Part shown: positions 6,796 to 15,659 of the stretch, in pieces
Layout: each line of letters begins with the position of its first letter
Position numbering within the stretch: the first letter of the stretch is position 1
Source: Paludibacteraceae bacterium
GTDB taxonomy: Bacteria; Bacteroidota; Bacteroidia; Bacteroidales; Paludibacteraceae
Assembly (NCBI GenBank): GCA_017557345.1
Contig: JAFYZR010000001.1
Location: 1 to 40,695, forward strand
Length of the DNA: 40,695 bases
Direction: 5' to 3'
Notes under the pieces: generated by a model
What the model was told of the DNA's origin: nothing
The model's input: only the letters and a program-made list of their open reading frames with translations
Database searches by the model: none
Translations under genes and position numbers: made by a program

Positions 6796-9700
6796 ATGAA
6801 AAAAATCTTTACTTTCTTTGTTGCTCTCCTGTGCGCAGGAACAATGATGGCCTTTGAAGGTGCATTAAACGGAGCATTCACTATTAATGCCTCCGGTGAC
6901 AGAATTCAATTCTCGCAAGGCAACTTGCAGTATGTCGGTACGTGGCAGTTTGCCGAGAATCAATGGGATATTATCGGTGATGCACAAGCCGATGATAACC
7001 GCGACCTCTTCGGCTGGGGAACAGGTGATGCGCCCAACAAGGTCAGCACTGACAACAACGACTACGCTGATTTCGTTGACTGGGGTGTTAATCCCATCAC
7101 TAACGGCGGCAACGAAGCCAACGCATGGCGTACGCTGACCAGTGACGAGTGGGCATATATATTGAGCACTCGCGCTACGGGAGTAACCGTAAATAGTACG
7201 GATAATGCCCGTTTCACTCTGGCAAACATCAACACAGATGCCACGTCCGTTTTCGGTCTTATTATCTTCCCAGATGTTTTTGCCGGAGCAGCAACAGCCG
7301 GCGTTACATGGGGAACCATCAATGCTGCTGATAACAATCCTACTTCCTGCACCTCAGCCGGCTGGGCTGCTTTGGAAGTTGCCGGTGCAGTCTTTTTGCC
7401 TGCTGCGGGCGGCCGCTACGGCACGGATGTGGACGATGTCGGGTACGGTTACTACTGGTCGGCTACGCCTAGCGGCACGAACTACGCGTACAGCCTCAGC
7501 TTCTATTCGTACGGCCTCTATCCGCAGGACTACAACTATCGGTACTGCGGTTTCTCTGTCCGCCTGGTGATAAAGATCCCCGCCGTTGGCGATACGATTG
7601 TAGTTGATGGCGTACAGTACAAAGTAACTTCAGTTACTTCCGGTGCAAAGAAAGTATCTGTTCCGAAGCAAGACTACACCGGTACATCACTCGTTATCCC
7701 GGCCAAAGTCAATTATTTTGGCGAGGATTATGCTGTGACTATGGTGGAGCAAAAGGCTTTCCAAGGAAATACATCCATTACGTCTCTCGATGTCGCAGCC
7801 GAGATGATCAATAGTTTTGCTTTCAAAGAATGTTCTAACTTGGCGAACGTCACTTTACGTGAAGGTGTGACAGGCCTTTACCGTGATGCCTTCGAAGGAT
7901 TTGCTGCTACATCGATCACGCTGCCTGCTTCGCTGACCGAGATAGACGAATACGGCTATTACTGTCCGTTCCCCGATAATCAGTTGGAATCGATTGTCGT
8001 AGCAGCTGGAAACACCCATTTTGTGGTAGGAGAAGATGGCGCTTTGTATAACACAGATAGAACGCGTATCTATGCCTTCCCGCATAATTTCTCGAAACCT
8101 TTTAAAGAGATTCCTTCAACGGTACAGATTATTCACGATGATGTGTTTAATGACTGCACCAATATCGCGGACACCATCATTATCCCCGCGACACTACAAA
8201 GGGCTGCTTCTTTCCAGAATAGTAATGTCAAGTGTGTTATTCTTGAAAGCAACTTTTTGAATGTCCGCAGTTGTTTTCAAAGGTGTTCCGATCTTGAAGA
8301 GATTATTATCGGAGAGAATGTGACCCAAATAGGACAGCTCATGTTCACCGGAGCATGCAATGTGAAAAAGATTACCGTCTTGGGCGAAACGATGCCTGAT
8401 TGGCAATATGGAACGGATACCAATTGGCCCGTTTTCGGAAACTATGGTGGTTTTTGTGGCGGAATATCTCCGTTTACTGATGCCAAGGTGTATGTTCATT
8501 GCGGACTAAGTGGTACGTATGTGGCCGATGAGAACAAATGGGCTAACTTTACCAATGTCATCGATACGCTGATGTATGATATCGATGTTACTGCTGAGAA
8601 TGCGACAGTAGTTATCTTGGAGCCTGAAGAGTGCAACAAAGTAACTATTACTGCTACGCCGGAGGAAGGATTTGCCTTTGTCAATTGGGATAACGGCCTT
8701 ACCAATCCGGAAATCACGATAACGGTGGACAAAGATACCGCACTTACGGCTAATATCAAGAAGATTCTCGGTGTTGGCGATACATTCTTTGCTGCTACTG
8801 TTGAAGGCGTGAATGTAACTTATAAGATTCTTACCAAAGAACCGGGCAATATGACCGTGCAGATTGGTCCAAAGACAGGTTTTGGTTCCGATAATGGTAA
8901 TGCGATAAGCAAAACATATAACGGACCACTCACTATTCCTGAAACGGTAAATTATTATGATGAGACTTACACCGTTGTGGCTGTAGGAGGTCATGCGTTC
9001 TATCTCTGCGCCCTTACTTCACTTTCGTTGCCGAACACGGTACAAACTTTGGATCAAGGAAGTATCCAAGAGTGCACGTCGCTCACTTCGGTGAATATTC
9101 CGGAGGGTATAACCTTCATTCCGCGCTATAACTTCAGTTATATGAGTTCACTCACATCGCTTACTCTGCCGACCACATTGCAATATATCGGTTCCGGAGT
9201 ATTCAATTATGATTTGCAATTGGCAACCCTCGAAAACTGGAATCCTTCCCAATATCTTCGCGTGGGTAGTAATATAGGCGCGATGGATACCAAATACTTT
9301 AAAGAAAATTGTATTGTTGAGAATGGTTTGAAGTATGCGGGAGATATTTTGCTGGGTAGAGTAAATTACTTGGAGTCCGATACGCTCGTTGTAAAAAATG
9401 GAACACGTCTAATTCCGTATATGGCTTACAACCCGAATGTAAAGACCATTGTCTTCCCGTCGACACTGGAAGCTATCGGAGCCGAGTCGCTCACGGACTA
9501 TCCTGTTTTGGAGAGCTGCACGCTCAACGTTGCTACTCCTCCTGTAGTATACAGATCAAGGGATAGTCAAGATTTTGCCGCTGAGCTAACCGCAAATCAG
9601 ATCTTTACTGGTACAACGCCAACGGATATTAAGGTATATGTTCCGAAAGCGGCAGTGGCAACGTATAAAGCTAACGCCAAATGGAATATGTTGGACATTC

Positions 9701-10413
9701 GTCCGATTGGCGGCTGGGAGATTCAGTTCGTGGACGGAGACGGAAATATCACCACGCAATTTGTGGAAGAAGGCGAGATGCCTGAAGTACCTGCTTCTGC
9801 AACGAAAACAGCTACCGATACGAAAGCCTATATCTTCAACGGATGGGACAAGACAGTGGTTGCGGCTACCGAAGATGCCACTTACACCGCTCAGTTCACG
9901 GAGATAGACCTCATTACCAATGTGGCGCTGACCGTAGAATTCCCGGATACAGGTGATGAGATTCAATCTCATGGTTACGGATACACACCCGAAGCTTTAG
10001 GTCTGACTGATCTCTGTCCGAAGGATGCATTCTATCATGTAGATAATATTTATTTCTATAATGCAGCAGGTGGTTACTTCGATGAGACAGCTCTTCTGCC
10101 GGGTACAACCTACATAATGCAGTTCTATGTTGCTCCGAACGATCACAGCAGTTTCAAACTTAGAGAAGGATCATTCTATCCGGATTACGACAACATGACC
10201 TTCACCGTTAATGATGTAGAACGTGAATATGATGTAATGCACATTACTTGGTGCATTTTCTCCGCTGACTTCACCACCTCTGGTGATGCTCCAACAGGAA
10301 TCGAGAGTGTTCAGGATTCAGATATCAGTATTCAGAAGGTTGTTCGCGACGGCCAGTTGCTGATTATCCGCGGTGAGAAACAATATAACGCGCAAGGCGC
10401 ACAAGTGAAATAA
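6796..10413 (+). CDS. Large secreted surface protein: FISUMP domain, BspA-type leucine-rich repeats, InlB B-like repeats, C-terminal tag
   Basis: 1,205 aa. A signal peptide (MKKIFTFFVALLCAGTMMA) precedes a FISUMP-type domain (about 22-258) ending in YYWSATPSG...GFSVRLV. BspA/LRR_5 segments follow at about 300-560 and 690-935 (for example SITSLDVAAE, TSLTLPTTLQYIGSGVF). InlB B/bacterial-repeat modules lie at about 590-650 (FAFVNWDNG) and 985-1045 (YIFNGWDK). The last residues, KVVRDGQLLIIRGEKQYN then AQGAQVK, match a tag on the proteases at 19373 and 20984, so I infer export to the cell surface. A binding or adhesion role is likely, with ligand unknown. Codons 208-251 show the pattern of a DGR variable region and are richer in GC (67 of 120 nt in 7441-7560) than nearby sequence. 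nadK starts 1 nt after the stop codon. Confidence 0.9.
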   Translation: MKKIFTFFVALLCAGTMMAFEGALNGAFTINASGDRIQFSQGNLQYVGTWQFAENQWDIIGDAQADDNRDLFGWGTGDAPNKVSTDNNDYADFVDWGVNPITNGGNEANAWRTLTSDEWAYILSTRATGVTVNSTDNARFTLANINTDATSVFGLIIFPDVFAGAATAGVTWGTINAADNNPTSCTSAGWAALEVAGAVFLPAAGGRYGTDVDDVGYGYYWSATPSGTNYAYSLSFYSYGLYPQDYNYRYCGFSVRLVIKIPAVGDTIVVDGVQYKVTSVTSGAKKVSVPKQDYTGTSLVIPAKVNYFGEDYAVTMVEQKAFQGNTSITSLDVAAEMINSFAFKECSNLANVTLREGVTGLYRDAFEGFAATSITLPASLTEIDEYGYYCPFPDNQLESIVVAAGNTHFVVGEDGALYNTDRTRIYAFPHNFSKPFKEIPSTVQIIHDDVFNDCTNIADTIIIPATLQRAASFQNSNVKCVILESNFLNVRSCFQRCSDLEEIIIGENVTQIGQLMFTGACNVKKITVLGETMPDWQYGTDTNWPVFGNYGGFCGGISPFTDAKVYVHCGLSGTYVADENKWANFTNVIDTLMYDIDVTAENATVVILEPEECNKVTITATPEEGFAFVNWDNGLTNPEITITVDKDTALTANIKKILGVGDTFFAATVEGVNVTYKILTKEPGNMTVQIGPKTGFGSDNGNAISKTYNGPLTIPETVNYYDETYTVVAVGGHAFYLCALTSLSLPNTVQTLDQGSIQECTSLTSVNIPEGITFIPRYNFSYMSSLTSLTLPTTLQYIGSGVFNYDLQLATLENWNPSQYLRVGSNIGAMDTKYFKENCIVENGLKYAGDILLGRVNYLESDTLVVKNGTRLIPYMAYNPNVKTIVFPSTLEAIGAESLTDYPVLESCTLNVATPPVVYRSRDSQDFAAELTANQIFTGTTPTDIKVYVPKAAVATYKANAKWNMLDIRPIGGWEIQFVDGDGNITTQFVEEGEMPEVPASATKTATDTKAYIFNGWDKTVVAATEDATYTAQFTEIDLITNVALTVEFPDTGDEIQSHGYGYTPEALGLTDLCPKDAFYHVDNIYFYNAAGGYFDETALLPGTTYIMQFYVAPNDHSSFKLREGSFYPDYDNMTFTVNDVEREYDVMHITWCIFSADFTTSGDAPTGIESVQDSDISIQKVVRDGQLLIIRGEKQYNAQGAQVK
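7408..7569 (+). other. Candidate DGR-type variable region in the FISUMP domain
   Basis: Between W221 and V258, and probably from about Y208, almost every surface-type codon is NNC or NNT and could derive from AAC/AAT by changing only adenines: AGC226, AAC229, TAC230, AGC233, AGC235, TAT237, TAC239, GGC240, TAT242, GAC245, TAC246, AAC247, TAT248, TGC251. The scaffold codons between them (Leu, Phe, Pro-Gln, Arg) contain few adenines. A constant GC-rich end (GFSVRLV, 7549-7569) follows, where an initiation sequence would sit. There is no reverse transcriptase or template repeat in this window. Confidence 0.55.
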
Positions 10414-10414
10414 T

Positions 10415-11323
10415 ATGAAAATAGCTATTTTTGGTAATGCGATGAAATCCGAGACGTTGCGCGAGGTGCAGCATATCTTGGAGTTTATGGAGCAGAAAGG
10501 CGTTCATGTCTTGCTTTCCCAAGAGTTGCGTCAGGAATTGAACCTCCGCGAGTACCCGAGTTTTCCGGATAAATCGATTAGCGAGTTAGGGATTAGCGAG
10601 TTAGGGATTAGTGGATTAGCGGATGAACCGATAGACTTTGCGTTGTCGATTGGCGGCGATGGTACCTTCCTGACCAGTGCAGCCGCCATAGGAGACAAGA
10701 ACATACCTATTCTTGGCGTCAACTGCGGCCGGCTCGGTTTCCTAGCCGAAGTACAGACGGACGCTCTGGATGAGATATTACAGAAGCTCATCGCCGGAGA
10801 ATATACGATCGAGCAGCGCAGTCTGCTGAACCTGACGGTATTAGACAAAGACGGTATTGCTCGTGAGGGCTTGATCCTATCTCCGAACGCGCTTAACGAG
10901 ATAGCTATCCTCAAACAAGGTCTGACGAACATGCTGACCATCGAGACCAAAGTAAACGGCGAACTGCTGCATACCTATCATTCCGACGGTCTGGTTATCG
11001 CTACGCCAACCGGCAGTACAGCTTATAACCTCTCCATCGGCGGTCCGCTGTTGGTGCCGCAGAGCCGTGGAATCATCCTAACGCCTATTGCGCCTCACAG
11101 TCTGACCGTTCGACCGATAGTAATGCTGGATGAGTGGAAATTTGATTTCCGTATCAGCAGTCGTTATGACGCGTACATGGTGTCCGTCGATGGTCGCAGT
11201 CAGAGTTTAAGCACCGACATGAGTCTGCATGTAGAACGTGCTCCGTACACCATCAAAGTAGTGCAAATAGGCGATAATAGCTTCTTAAAGAGCTTGCGGA
11301 CAAAACTGAATTGGGGGAAATGA
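10415..11323 (+). CDS. nadK: NAD kinase
   Basis: A 302-aa cytoplasmic enzyme that phosphorylates NAD to NADP. GGDGT is at 80-84 within SIGGDGTFLTSAAA, followed by ILGVNCGRLGFLAE; the second domain has SDGLVIATPTGSTAYNLSIGGP and a C-terminal VSVDGR. Residues 54-68 (SISELGISELGISGL) are encoded by two 15-nt tandem repeats plus a partial third, built from the spacer words GATTAGC and GAGTTAG. This is a low-complexity insertion in the loop before the nucleotide-binding motif. ATG starts 1 nt after the LRR-protein stop, and lgt overlaps the 3' end (ATGA), so nadK is translationally coupled on both sides. Confidence 0.97.
   Translation: MKIAIFGNAMKSETLREVQHILEFMEQKGVHVLLSQELRQELNLREYPSFPDKSISELGISELGISGLADEPIDFALSIGGDGTFLTSAAAIGDKNIPILGVNCGRLGFLAEVQTDALDEILQKLIAGEYTIEQRSLLNLTVLDKDGIAREGLILSPNALNEIAILKQGLTNMLTIETKVNGELLHTYHSDGLVIATPTGSTAYNLSIGGPLLVPQSRGIILTPIAPHSLTVRPIVMLDEWKFDFRISSRYDAYMVSVDGRSQSLSTDMSLHVERAPYTIKVVQIGDNSFLKSLRTKLNWGK
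10576..10620. repeat. In-frame GATTAGC/GAGTTAG array inside nadK
   Basis: Two perfect 15-nt tandem units (GATTAGC + GAGTTAG + G) are followed by a degenerate third (GATTAGT, GGATTAGC). The sequence CGATTAGCGAGTTA is identical to one in the 3170-3205 spacer (minus strand). The 15-nt period preserves frame. Confidence 0.88.
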
Positions 11324-12237
11324 TTTTAGATTTTATAACTTGGGATGTTGACCCGATATTGATTCATTTCGGGGACGGAGGAATACGCTGGTACGGTCTG
11401 CTGTGGGCCATCGGTTTGTACGTGTGCTGGTCCATAACGGACAAGATGTACAAGCGCGAGAATTGTCCTGCCGAATGGTCCGACCAGTTGTTCTTTTGGC
11501 TGGCCATCGGACTGATTGTAGGTGCACGCGTAGGGCATTGCTGGTTCTATGAATGGCACCAATATGGTCAGCCGTGGCATCTGTTTGGATGGGAATTCAC
11601 CTACCGCAATCCGTATATCGAACAGCCCTGGCGACTGGTAAAGATATGGGAAGGCGGCTTGAGCAGTCACGGCGGAGCTATCGGACTAATCACCGCCTCA
11701 TGGCTGCTGAATAAATACAAATACAGCCGCTATCCGCAATACGGCACCAGTTGGCTCTGGATCCTTGATCGTGTATGCGTGGGCGTGTGCATCACGGCGA
11801 TGCTCATTCGCCTGGGCAACCTCTTTAACAGCGAGATATACGGCGGTCCGACAGATCTGCCGTGGGGATTTATCTTCGTTCGTGACGGTCAGACAGTTCC
11901 TTGTCACCCAACGCAGCTATACGAGATTCTATACTGCTTTGTTGCCCTGTGCGTTGTATGGCCGCTATATTGGCATACCGAAGCCAGACGGCGCGAAGGA
12001 TTGCTGCTCGGCATATTCCTGGAGATCATCTTCATCACACGTTTCTGCCTGGAATTCATCAAAAACGACCAAGAAGCGTTTGAGGCAAATCATGTGCTCA
12101 ACATGGGTCAATGGCTCAGTTTGCCGTTCATCGCTTTGGGCATATTCCTTATTGTTCGCGCGTATATGCGTCCTCTTTCGCCGGTAGTGGATAAACAGCC
12201 GGAGAGTCTCGATAAGAAATATCAAGAGAAGAATTGA
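11320..12237 (+). CDS. lgt: Prolipoprotein diacylglyceryl transferase
   Basis: A 305-aa multi-pass inner-membrane enzyme that adds diacylglycerol to the lipobox cysteine of prolipoproteins, the first step of lipoprotein maturation. Signatures: IRWYGLLWAIG at the N-terminus, GARVGHCWFYEW, EGGLSSHGGAIG (H117), RLGNLFNSEIYG (R164) and CHPTQLYE near 195-202. About seven hydrophobic segments are visible. ATG 11320 overlaps the nadK stop as ATGA; the in-frame TTG at 11311 is less likely. Substrates encoded nearby include the lipoproteins at 26314, 28019, 28528, 34629 and 35959. Confidence 0.97.
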   Translation: MILDFITWDVDPILIHFGDGGIRWYGLLWAIGLYVCWSITDKMYKRENCPAEWSDQLFFWLAIGLIVGARVGHCWFYEWHQYGQPWHLFGWEFTYRNPYIEQPWRLVKIWEGGLSSHGGAIGLITASWLLNKYKYSRYPQYGTSWLWILDRVCVGVCITAMLIRLGNLFNSEIYGGPTDLPWGFIFVRDGQTVPCHPTQLYEILYCFVALCVVWPLYWHTEARRREGLLLGIFLEIIFITRFCLEFIKNDQEAFEANHVLNMGQWLSLPFIALGIFLIVRAYMRPLSPVVDKQPESLDKKYQEKN

Positions 12238-12297
12238 CGATTGGACGATTGACGATGTACGATTGATTGACGATTGATTTTAATTGACGATTTATTT
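12238..12297 (+). repeat. Start-codon leader cassette, copy 1 (lgt to fmt)
   Basis: A 60-nt spacer of ATTGACG-type words ends at the fmt ATG. GGACGATTGACGATGTACGA and the nine bases after it (29 nt in all) are identical to the spacer before dut. The 3' end AATTGACGATTTA is shared by both. Confidence 0.9.
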
Positions 12298-13224
12298 ATG
12301 ACCAAGAAGGATCTGAGAATAGTTTATTTGGGTACGCCGGAGTTTGCTGCAGCGAGTCTGCAAGCTTTGGTAGAAGGCGGATATAATGTCGTAGCGGTAG
12401 TCACCATGCCGGATAAACCGGCAGGACGGGGACACCAGGTACAATTCTCAGATGTAAAGAAATACGCCTTATCCGTCGGCCTGCCGATTCTGCAACCCGA
12501 GAAACTGAAGGACGAGACTTTCATCGAAGAACTTCGTTCTTATCATGCAGACTTGCAAATCGTCGTTGCTTTCCGTATGTTACCTGAGGTTGTATGGTCC
12601 ATGCCGCGACTAGGGACATTCAATCTTCATGCCTCTTTATTGCCTCAATACCGCGGTGCTGCGCCAATCAATTGGGCCGTGATGAACGGCGACACGGAAA
12701 CCGGAGCTACCACATTCATGCTAAAGCATGAGATAGACACGGGAAACATGATTCTACAGGAACGCATCCCTATCGGTCCGAACGAAGATGTGGGGTCTGT
12801 GCACGACCGTCTAATGGCTCTCGGCACAAGAATGGTGACACGCACCGTGGACTTGATTATTGATTGCGAAAATCAAGGTATTCCCGTTCCTACAACGCCA
12901 CAACCCGAGTTAACGGACCTACGTCCAGCGCCGAAGATTTTCAAGGAAGACTGCGAGATAAAATTCCAAGAGAAGACCGCCGAAGAAGTGCATAATTTCG
13001 TTCGCGGACTCAGTCCCTACCCCGCCGCTTGGGCAAACCTGAACATCAACGGGCAAGTATTTGAGAACGTGAAGGTGTTCAAAGTGGAAAGTTTAAAGTT
13101 GAAAGCGGAAAGTAAAGGAGAGATTATTGTTCCTTGTCGCGAAGGAGCGGTACGGATTCTCGAGCTGCAAGTCCCCGGAAAGAAACGCATGGATGCACGT
13201 GCATTCCTTAACGGACTGCACTAG
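12298..13224 (+). CDS. fmt: Methionyl-tRNA formyltransferase
   Basis: A 308-aa cytoplasmic enzyme that formylates initiator Met-tRNA from 10-formyl-THF. N-terminal IVYLGTPEFAAASL leads to the formyltransferase core with N109 and H111 in TFNLHASLLPQYRGAAPINW and D147 in KHEIDTGN. The C-terminal OB-like domain has EVHNFVRGLSPYPAAW. I choose ATG 12298; a TTG at 12274 lies inside the leader cassette. Residues about 262-274 (KVESLKLKAESK) are encoded by five consecutive heptamers, a low-complexity insertion in the C-terminal domain. A short heptamer spacer separates it from the HD-domain gene. Confidence 0.97.
   Translation: MTKKDLRIVYLGTPEFAAASLQALVEGGYNVVAVVTMPDKPAGRGHQVQFSDVKKYALSVGLPILQPEKLKDETFIEELRSYHADLQIVVAFRMLPEVVWSMPRLGTFNLHASLLPQYRGAAPINWAVMNGDTETGATTFMLKHEIDTGNMILQERIPIGPNEDVGSVHDRLMALGTRMVTRTVDLIIDCENQGIPVPTTPQPELTDLRPAPKIFKEDCEIKFQEKTAEEVHNFVRGLSPYPAAWANLNINGQVFENVKVFKVESLKLKAESKGEIIVPCREGAVRILELQVPGKKRMDARAFLNGLH
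13084..13118. repeat. In-frame five-unit heptamer array inside fmt
   Basis: Exactly GTGGAAA, GTTTAAA, GTTGAAA, GCGGAAA and GTAAAGG, 35 nt. GAAAGTTTAAAGTT is also found on the minus strand of the 1961-1988 spacer array. Confidence 0.88.
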
Positions 13225-13245
13225 TTTAGTGTTTAGAGTTTAGTG
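13225..13245. repeat. Three-unit heptamer array that includes the HD-gene start codon
   Basis: TTTAGTG, TTTAGAG and TTTAGTG directly follow the fmt stop. The last three bases (GTG, 13243-13245) are the apparent start codon of the next gene. Confidence 0.8.
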
Positions 13246-13779
13246 GATTATAACGCGATAATAGACAAGTACTACGGCAATGTGCCGGAATTGCGGCATA
13301 TTCTGGTGACGCACAGCCGACAAGTGGCGGATCGGGCGTTACGTATTATTGATAAACATCCCAAATGGGATGTAGACCGTCAGTTTGTTGAGGAAGCCGC
13401 TATGCTTCACGACATAGGAATCATCTTCTGTGACGCGCCGAAAATCCATTGTCACGGGTCACATAAATACATTGAGCATGGCTATCTGGGCGCAGAACTA
13501 TTGCGTCAGGAAGGCTTGCCGAAACATGCATTAGTGGCTGAGCGACACACAGGAACGGGCATTACGATTGAGCAGATTGTTCGCGAAGAATTGCCTATCC
13601 CCGAACGTGATTATTGTCCGCAAAGCCTGGAAGAGAAAATTATTTGCTATGCAGATAAGTTCTATTCAAAGAGCCACCTCGGCGAAGAAGTAGACATTAA
13701 TAAAATCAAGTATAATATCTGGAAATACGGCCACGAAGCGTTCGTTCGCTGGAATGAGTTATGCGCTTTGTGTGAGTAA
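13243..13779 (+). CDS. HD/HDIG-domain phosphohydrolase-like protein
   Basis: 178 aa with a metal-binding HD signature: H24 in VTHSRQVADRA, HDIG at 56-59, further histidines in CHGSHKYIEHGYLGAELL, and AERHTGTGI near the middle. It resembles the small HDIG family of conserved hypothetical proteins; members are presumed metal-dependent phosphohydrolases with unknown substrate. The start is GTG 13243, the end of a repeat unit, 18 nt after fmt, since I see no better in-frame start upstream. It is the last gene of the operon and converges on the outer-membrane protein gene. No convincing terminator is visible in the 29-nt gap. Confidence 0.85.
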   Translation: MDYNAIIDKYYGNVPELRHILVTHSRQVADRALRIIDKHPKWDVDRQFVEEAAMLHDIGIIFCDAPKIHCHGSHKYIEHGYLGAELLRQEGLPKHALVAERHTGTGITIEQIVREELPIPERDYCPQSLEEKIICYADKFYSKSHLGEEVDINKIKYNIWKYGHEAFVRWNELCALCE

Positions 13780-13808
13780 CCGGGCTTTCTGCGTGAACCT
13801 CGATAAGT

Positions 13809-14480
13809 TTAGAAATGGCAACCTAAACCTGCCTTAACAATCGCATCGTACCCCAGGTTCGTTTCTACATATCCATATACCGGCCAACTGCCAAAGGCTA
13901 CGCCTACCGGCGTAATATTCAAGGCAGGCAACCAAACTGCCTCTCCGTCAGAACCGGAAAAGCCAGGTTCGTATCGCGTGTTTGCGAAATGCACACCTAC
14001 ACCTACATCCGCACCAGAGTATACTTGTACGCGCGGACGATTGAAATAGGTAAACTGCACACTCGCGACCAGAGAAACAGTATTGTTTCGCGTGACTCCT
14101 TTCTTCTTCGCATCGGCATCGCTACTCTCATAGATATCATAGGCATCAATCTCCCAGTTGAGTTTACCTCCTACACGACAATACCAATTCAACTGGTAGT
14201 AGTACTGCAAGCCGTAGTTTCCGTAATAATTCCACTCACGGGAGTGTCCGGCAGCAGCAGGAATCCATGCAAAGAGTTGCTTGACAGCCCAAAATCCGCT
14301 GAATAAACCAACGCTAATCTGGAGTGTATTGCGTTGAGCCTGATAGTAAGGAACAGAATCGTGCGGCAGATAGTTATCCGAGGACGATATTTCGGTTGCA
14401 TTGGCAGATTCTTGTGCCATTACTGAGGCACAGCTCAAAGAGGCGGCCATCAGAAATACTATTATTCTCTTCATACTCAT
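13809..14480 (-). CDS. Secreted outer-membrane beta-barrel-like protein
   Basis: 223 aa with a clear signal peptide (MKRIIVFLMAASLSCASVMAQ). The rest alternates polar and aromatic residues in beta-strand-like fashion (YYQLNWYCRVGGKLNWEIDAY, SVQFTYFNRPRVQVYSGADVGVG) and ends in a phenylalanine (GLGCHF), as expected of an outer-membrane barrel. I do not recognise a named family. The product at 33992 has a similar size, strand pattern (TVRFTYFFHPYVNLYSGLGFG) and final ARF, so the two may be distant paralogues. Its ATG overlaps the upstream stop (TAATG). An alternative start, MKRI, lies two codons in. Confidence 0.75.
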   Translation of the reverse strand: MSMKRIIVFLMAASLSCASVMAQESANATEISSSDNYLPHDSVPYYQAQRNTLQISVGLFSGFWAVKQLFAWIPAAAGHSREWNYYGNYGLQYYYQLNWYCRVGGKLNWEIDAYDIYESSDADAKKKGVTRNNTVSLVASVQFTYFNRPRVQVYSGADVGVGVHFANTRYEPGFSGSDGEAVWLPALNITPVGVAFGSWPVYGYVETNLGYDAIVKAGLGCHF

Positions 14481-15649
14481 TATCTGAATTTATGCGCAAA
14501 ACCGATTGAGAGCAGTTCGCGGAACTGCATCTTCGCCCGTTCATCGCCTTCCATAATTACCGAACTATCATACCTCGGATGAATCGTCAGACGGGAAGTA
14601 AGCCAACGATTGATGATAAAATCGCAGTTTATCTCCAAGTCTAACTCCACATTCCGATAGTTGGTATACATATAGAATTTTGTTTCCAAGGCGAACTCAC
14701 GAACCGGTTTCCACGTATATTCCACGCGGACGGAAGAACCGATATTATGTTGCGTTTGTTGACCGGGTTCCAGACCAAAATCCTTGCCGTTAACACGCGC
14801 TGTATCCATGATATGGATAACCTTGTATGAAAGCGGCGAGAAAGACACAGACAAATCCTTGATGGGCTTGTAATCAAGACCAAGTGCTGCTGTGAATCGG
14901 AAAGGCGAAAACGGTCCGCTCTTGAGGTTATGCGAATTGGATTTATAGGTAGGCAATAATCGTGTCTCTATCTCTGACGAAATCGATGCAAAGAGTTTAG
15001 GCACAATCCGGTAGTTTCCTTTGGAATAAAGGCGGAACAGATCGTCCGTCGTATTCATTTTATGGATAGTGTCCGCCGAGATAGTGGATCCGCCCATGCG
15101 CCATTCGCCGAAGTTCTCCCACGTGAAATTCTCCCGAATGTAACTGATTTGTCCTTTCGCGCTGGTAAGTGCAGCAAAAGACGACGACCCACCTTGATAC
15201 CAGTTGGCGGTAACATAGTTCTGCGTGATCTGCGCCATGAGGGTCAGTTCGCGCCGCCAAGGAGAATGCATATCCCGAATGGCGCGTAGTACATCGTTTC
15301 GATCCTCCTCTGCATCTTTGACCCAAGATTTCTCAATCACGATATGCGGCGTTGTATCCATTTTCTGGATAACAAGACTGGCATTAACGGTACGCAGCGA
15401 ATCTATCTCATGCAACTCTTGCTCAATGGAATCCAGACGCATGAGTTCCGCCAAGGTCATTAGCGAGTCACCGGCATACAAATCCTCGCTCTGCCGGCTT
15501 ACCATTTCCAACAGATACGCATCCATATTGACCGTTTGATTTTGGTCAGCCAGTTTAAACGTATCCGGATAAAGATGGATACTATCGTTTTGTGCCGCCA
15601 GAGATCCGGCGGCACAAACAAACAGTAATATTAGAATCTTAAATCTCAA
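14480..15649 (-). CDS. DUF3078-like exported protein
   Basis: 389 aa, signal peptide MRFKILILLFVCAAGSLAAQ. The middle carries ITQNYVTANWYQGGSSSFAA, resembling the NW..GG motif of DUF3078 proteins of Bacteroidota. Many alternating beta strands follow and the protein ends IGFAHKFR, so an outer-membrane barrel is likely. Function is unknown for the family. The start appears to be TTG 15649, 10 nt after the secA stop, and the 3' end overlaps the next gene by one base. Co-transcription with secA gives no specific clue beyond envelope biogenesis. Confidence 0.72.
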   Translation of the reverse strand: MRFKILILLFVCAAGSLAAQNDSIHLYPDTFKLADQNQTVNMDAYLLEMVSRQSEDLYAGDSLMTLAELMRLDSIEQELHEIDSLRTVNASLVIQKMDTTPHIVIEKSWVKDAEEDRNDVLRAIRDMHSPWRRELTLMAQITQNYVTANWYQGGSSSFAALTSAKGQISYIRENFTWENFGEWRMGGSTISADTIHKMNTTDDLFRLYSKGNYRIVPKLFASISSEIETRLLPTYKSNSHNLKSGPFSPFRFTAALGLDYKPIKDLSVSFSPLSYKVIHIMDTARVNGKDFGLEPGQQTQHNIGSSVRVEYTWKPVREFALETKFYMYTNYRNVELDLEINCDFIINRWLTSRLTIHPRYDSSVIMEGDERAKMQFRELLSIGFAHKFR

Positions 15650-15659
15650 ATTTCAGATT

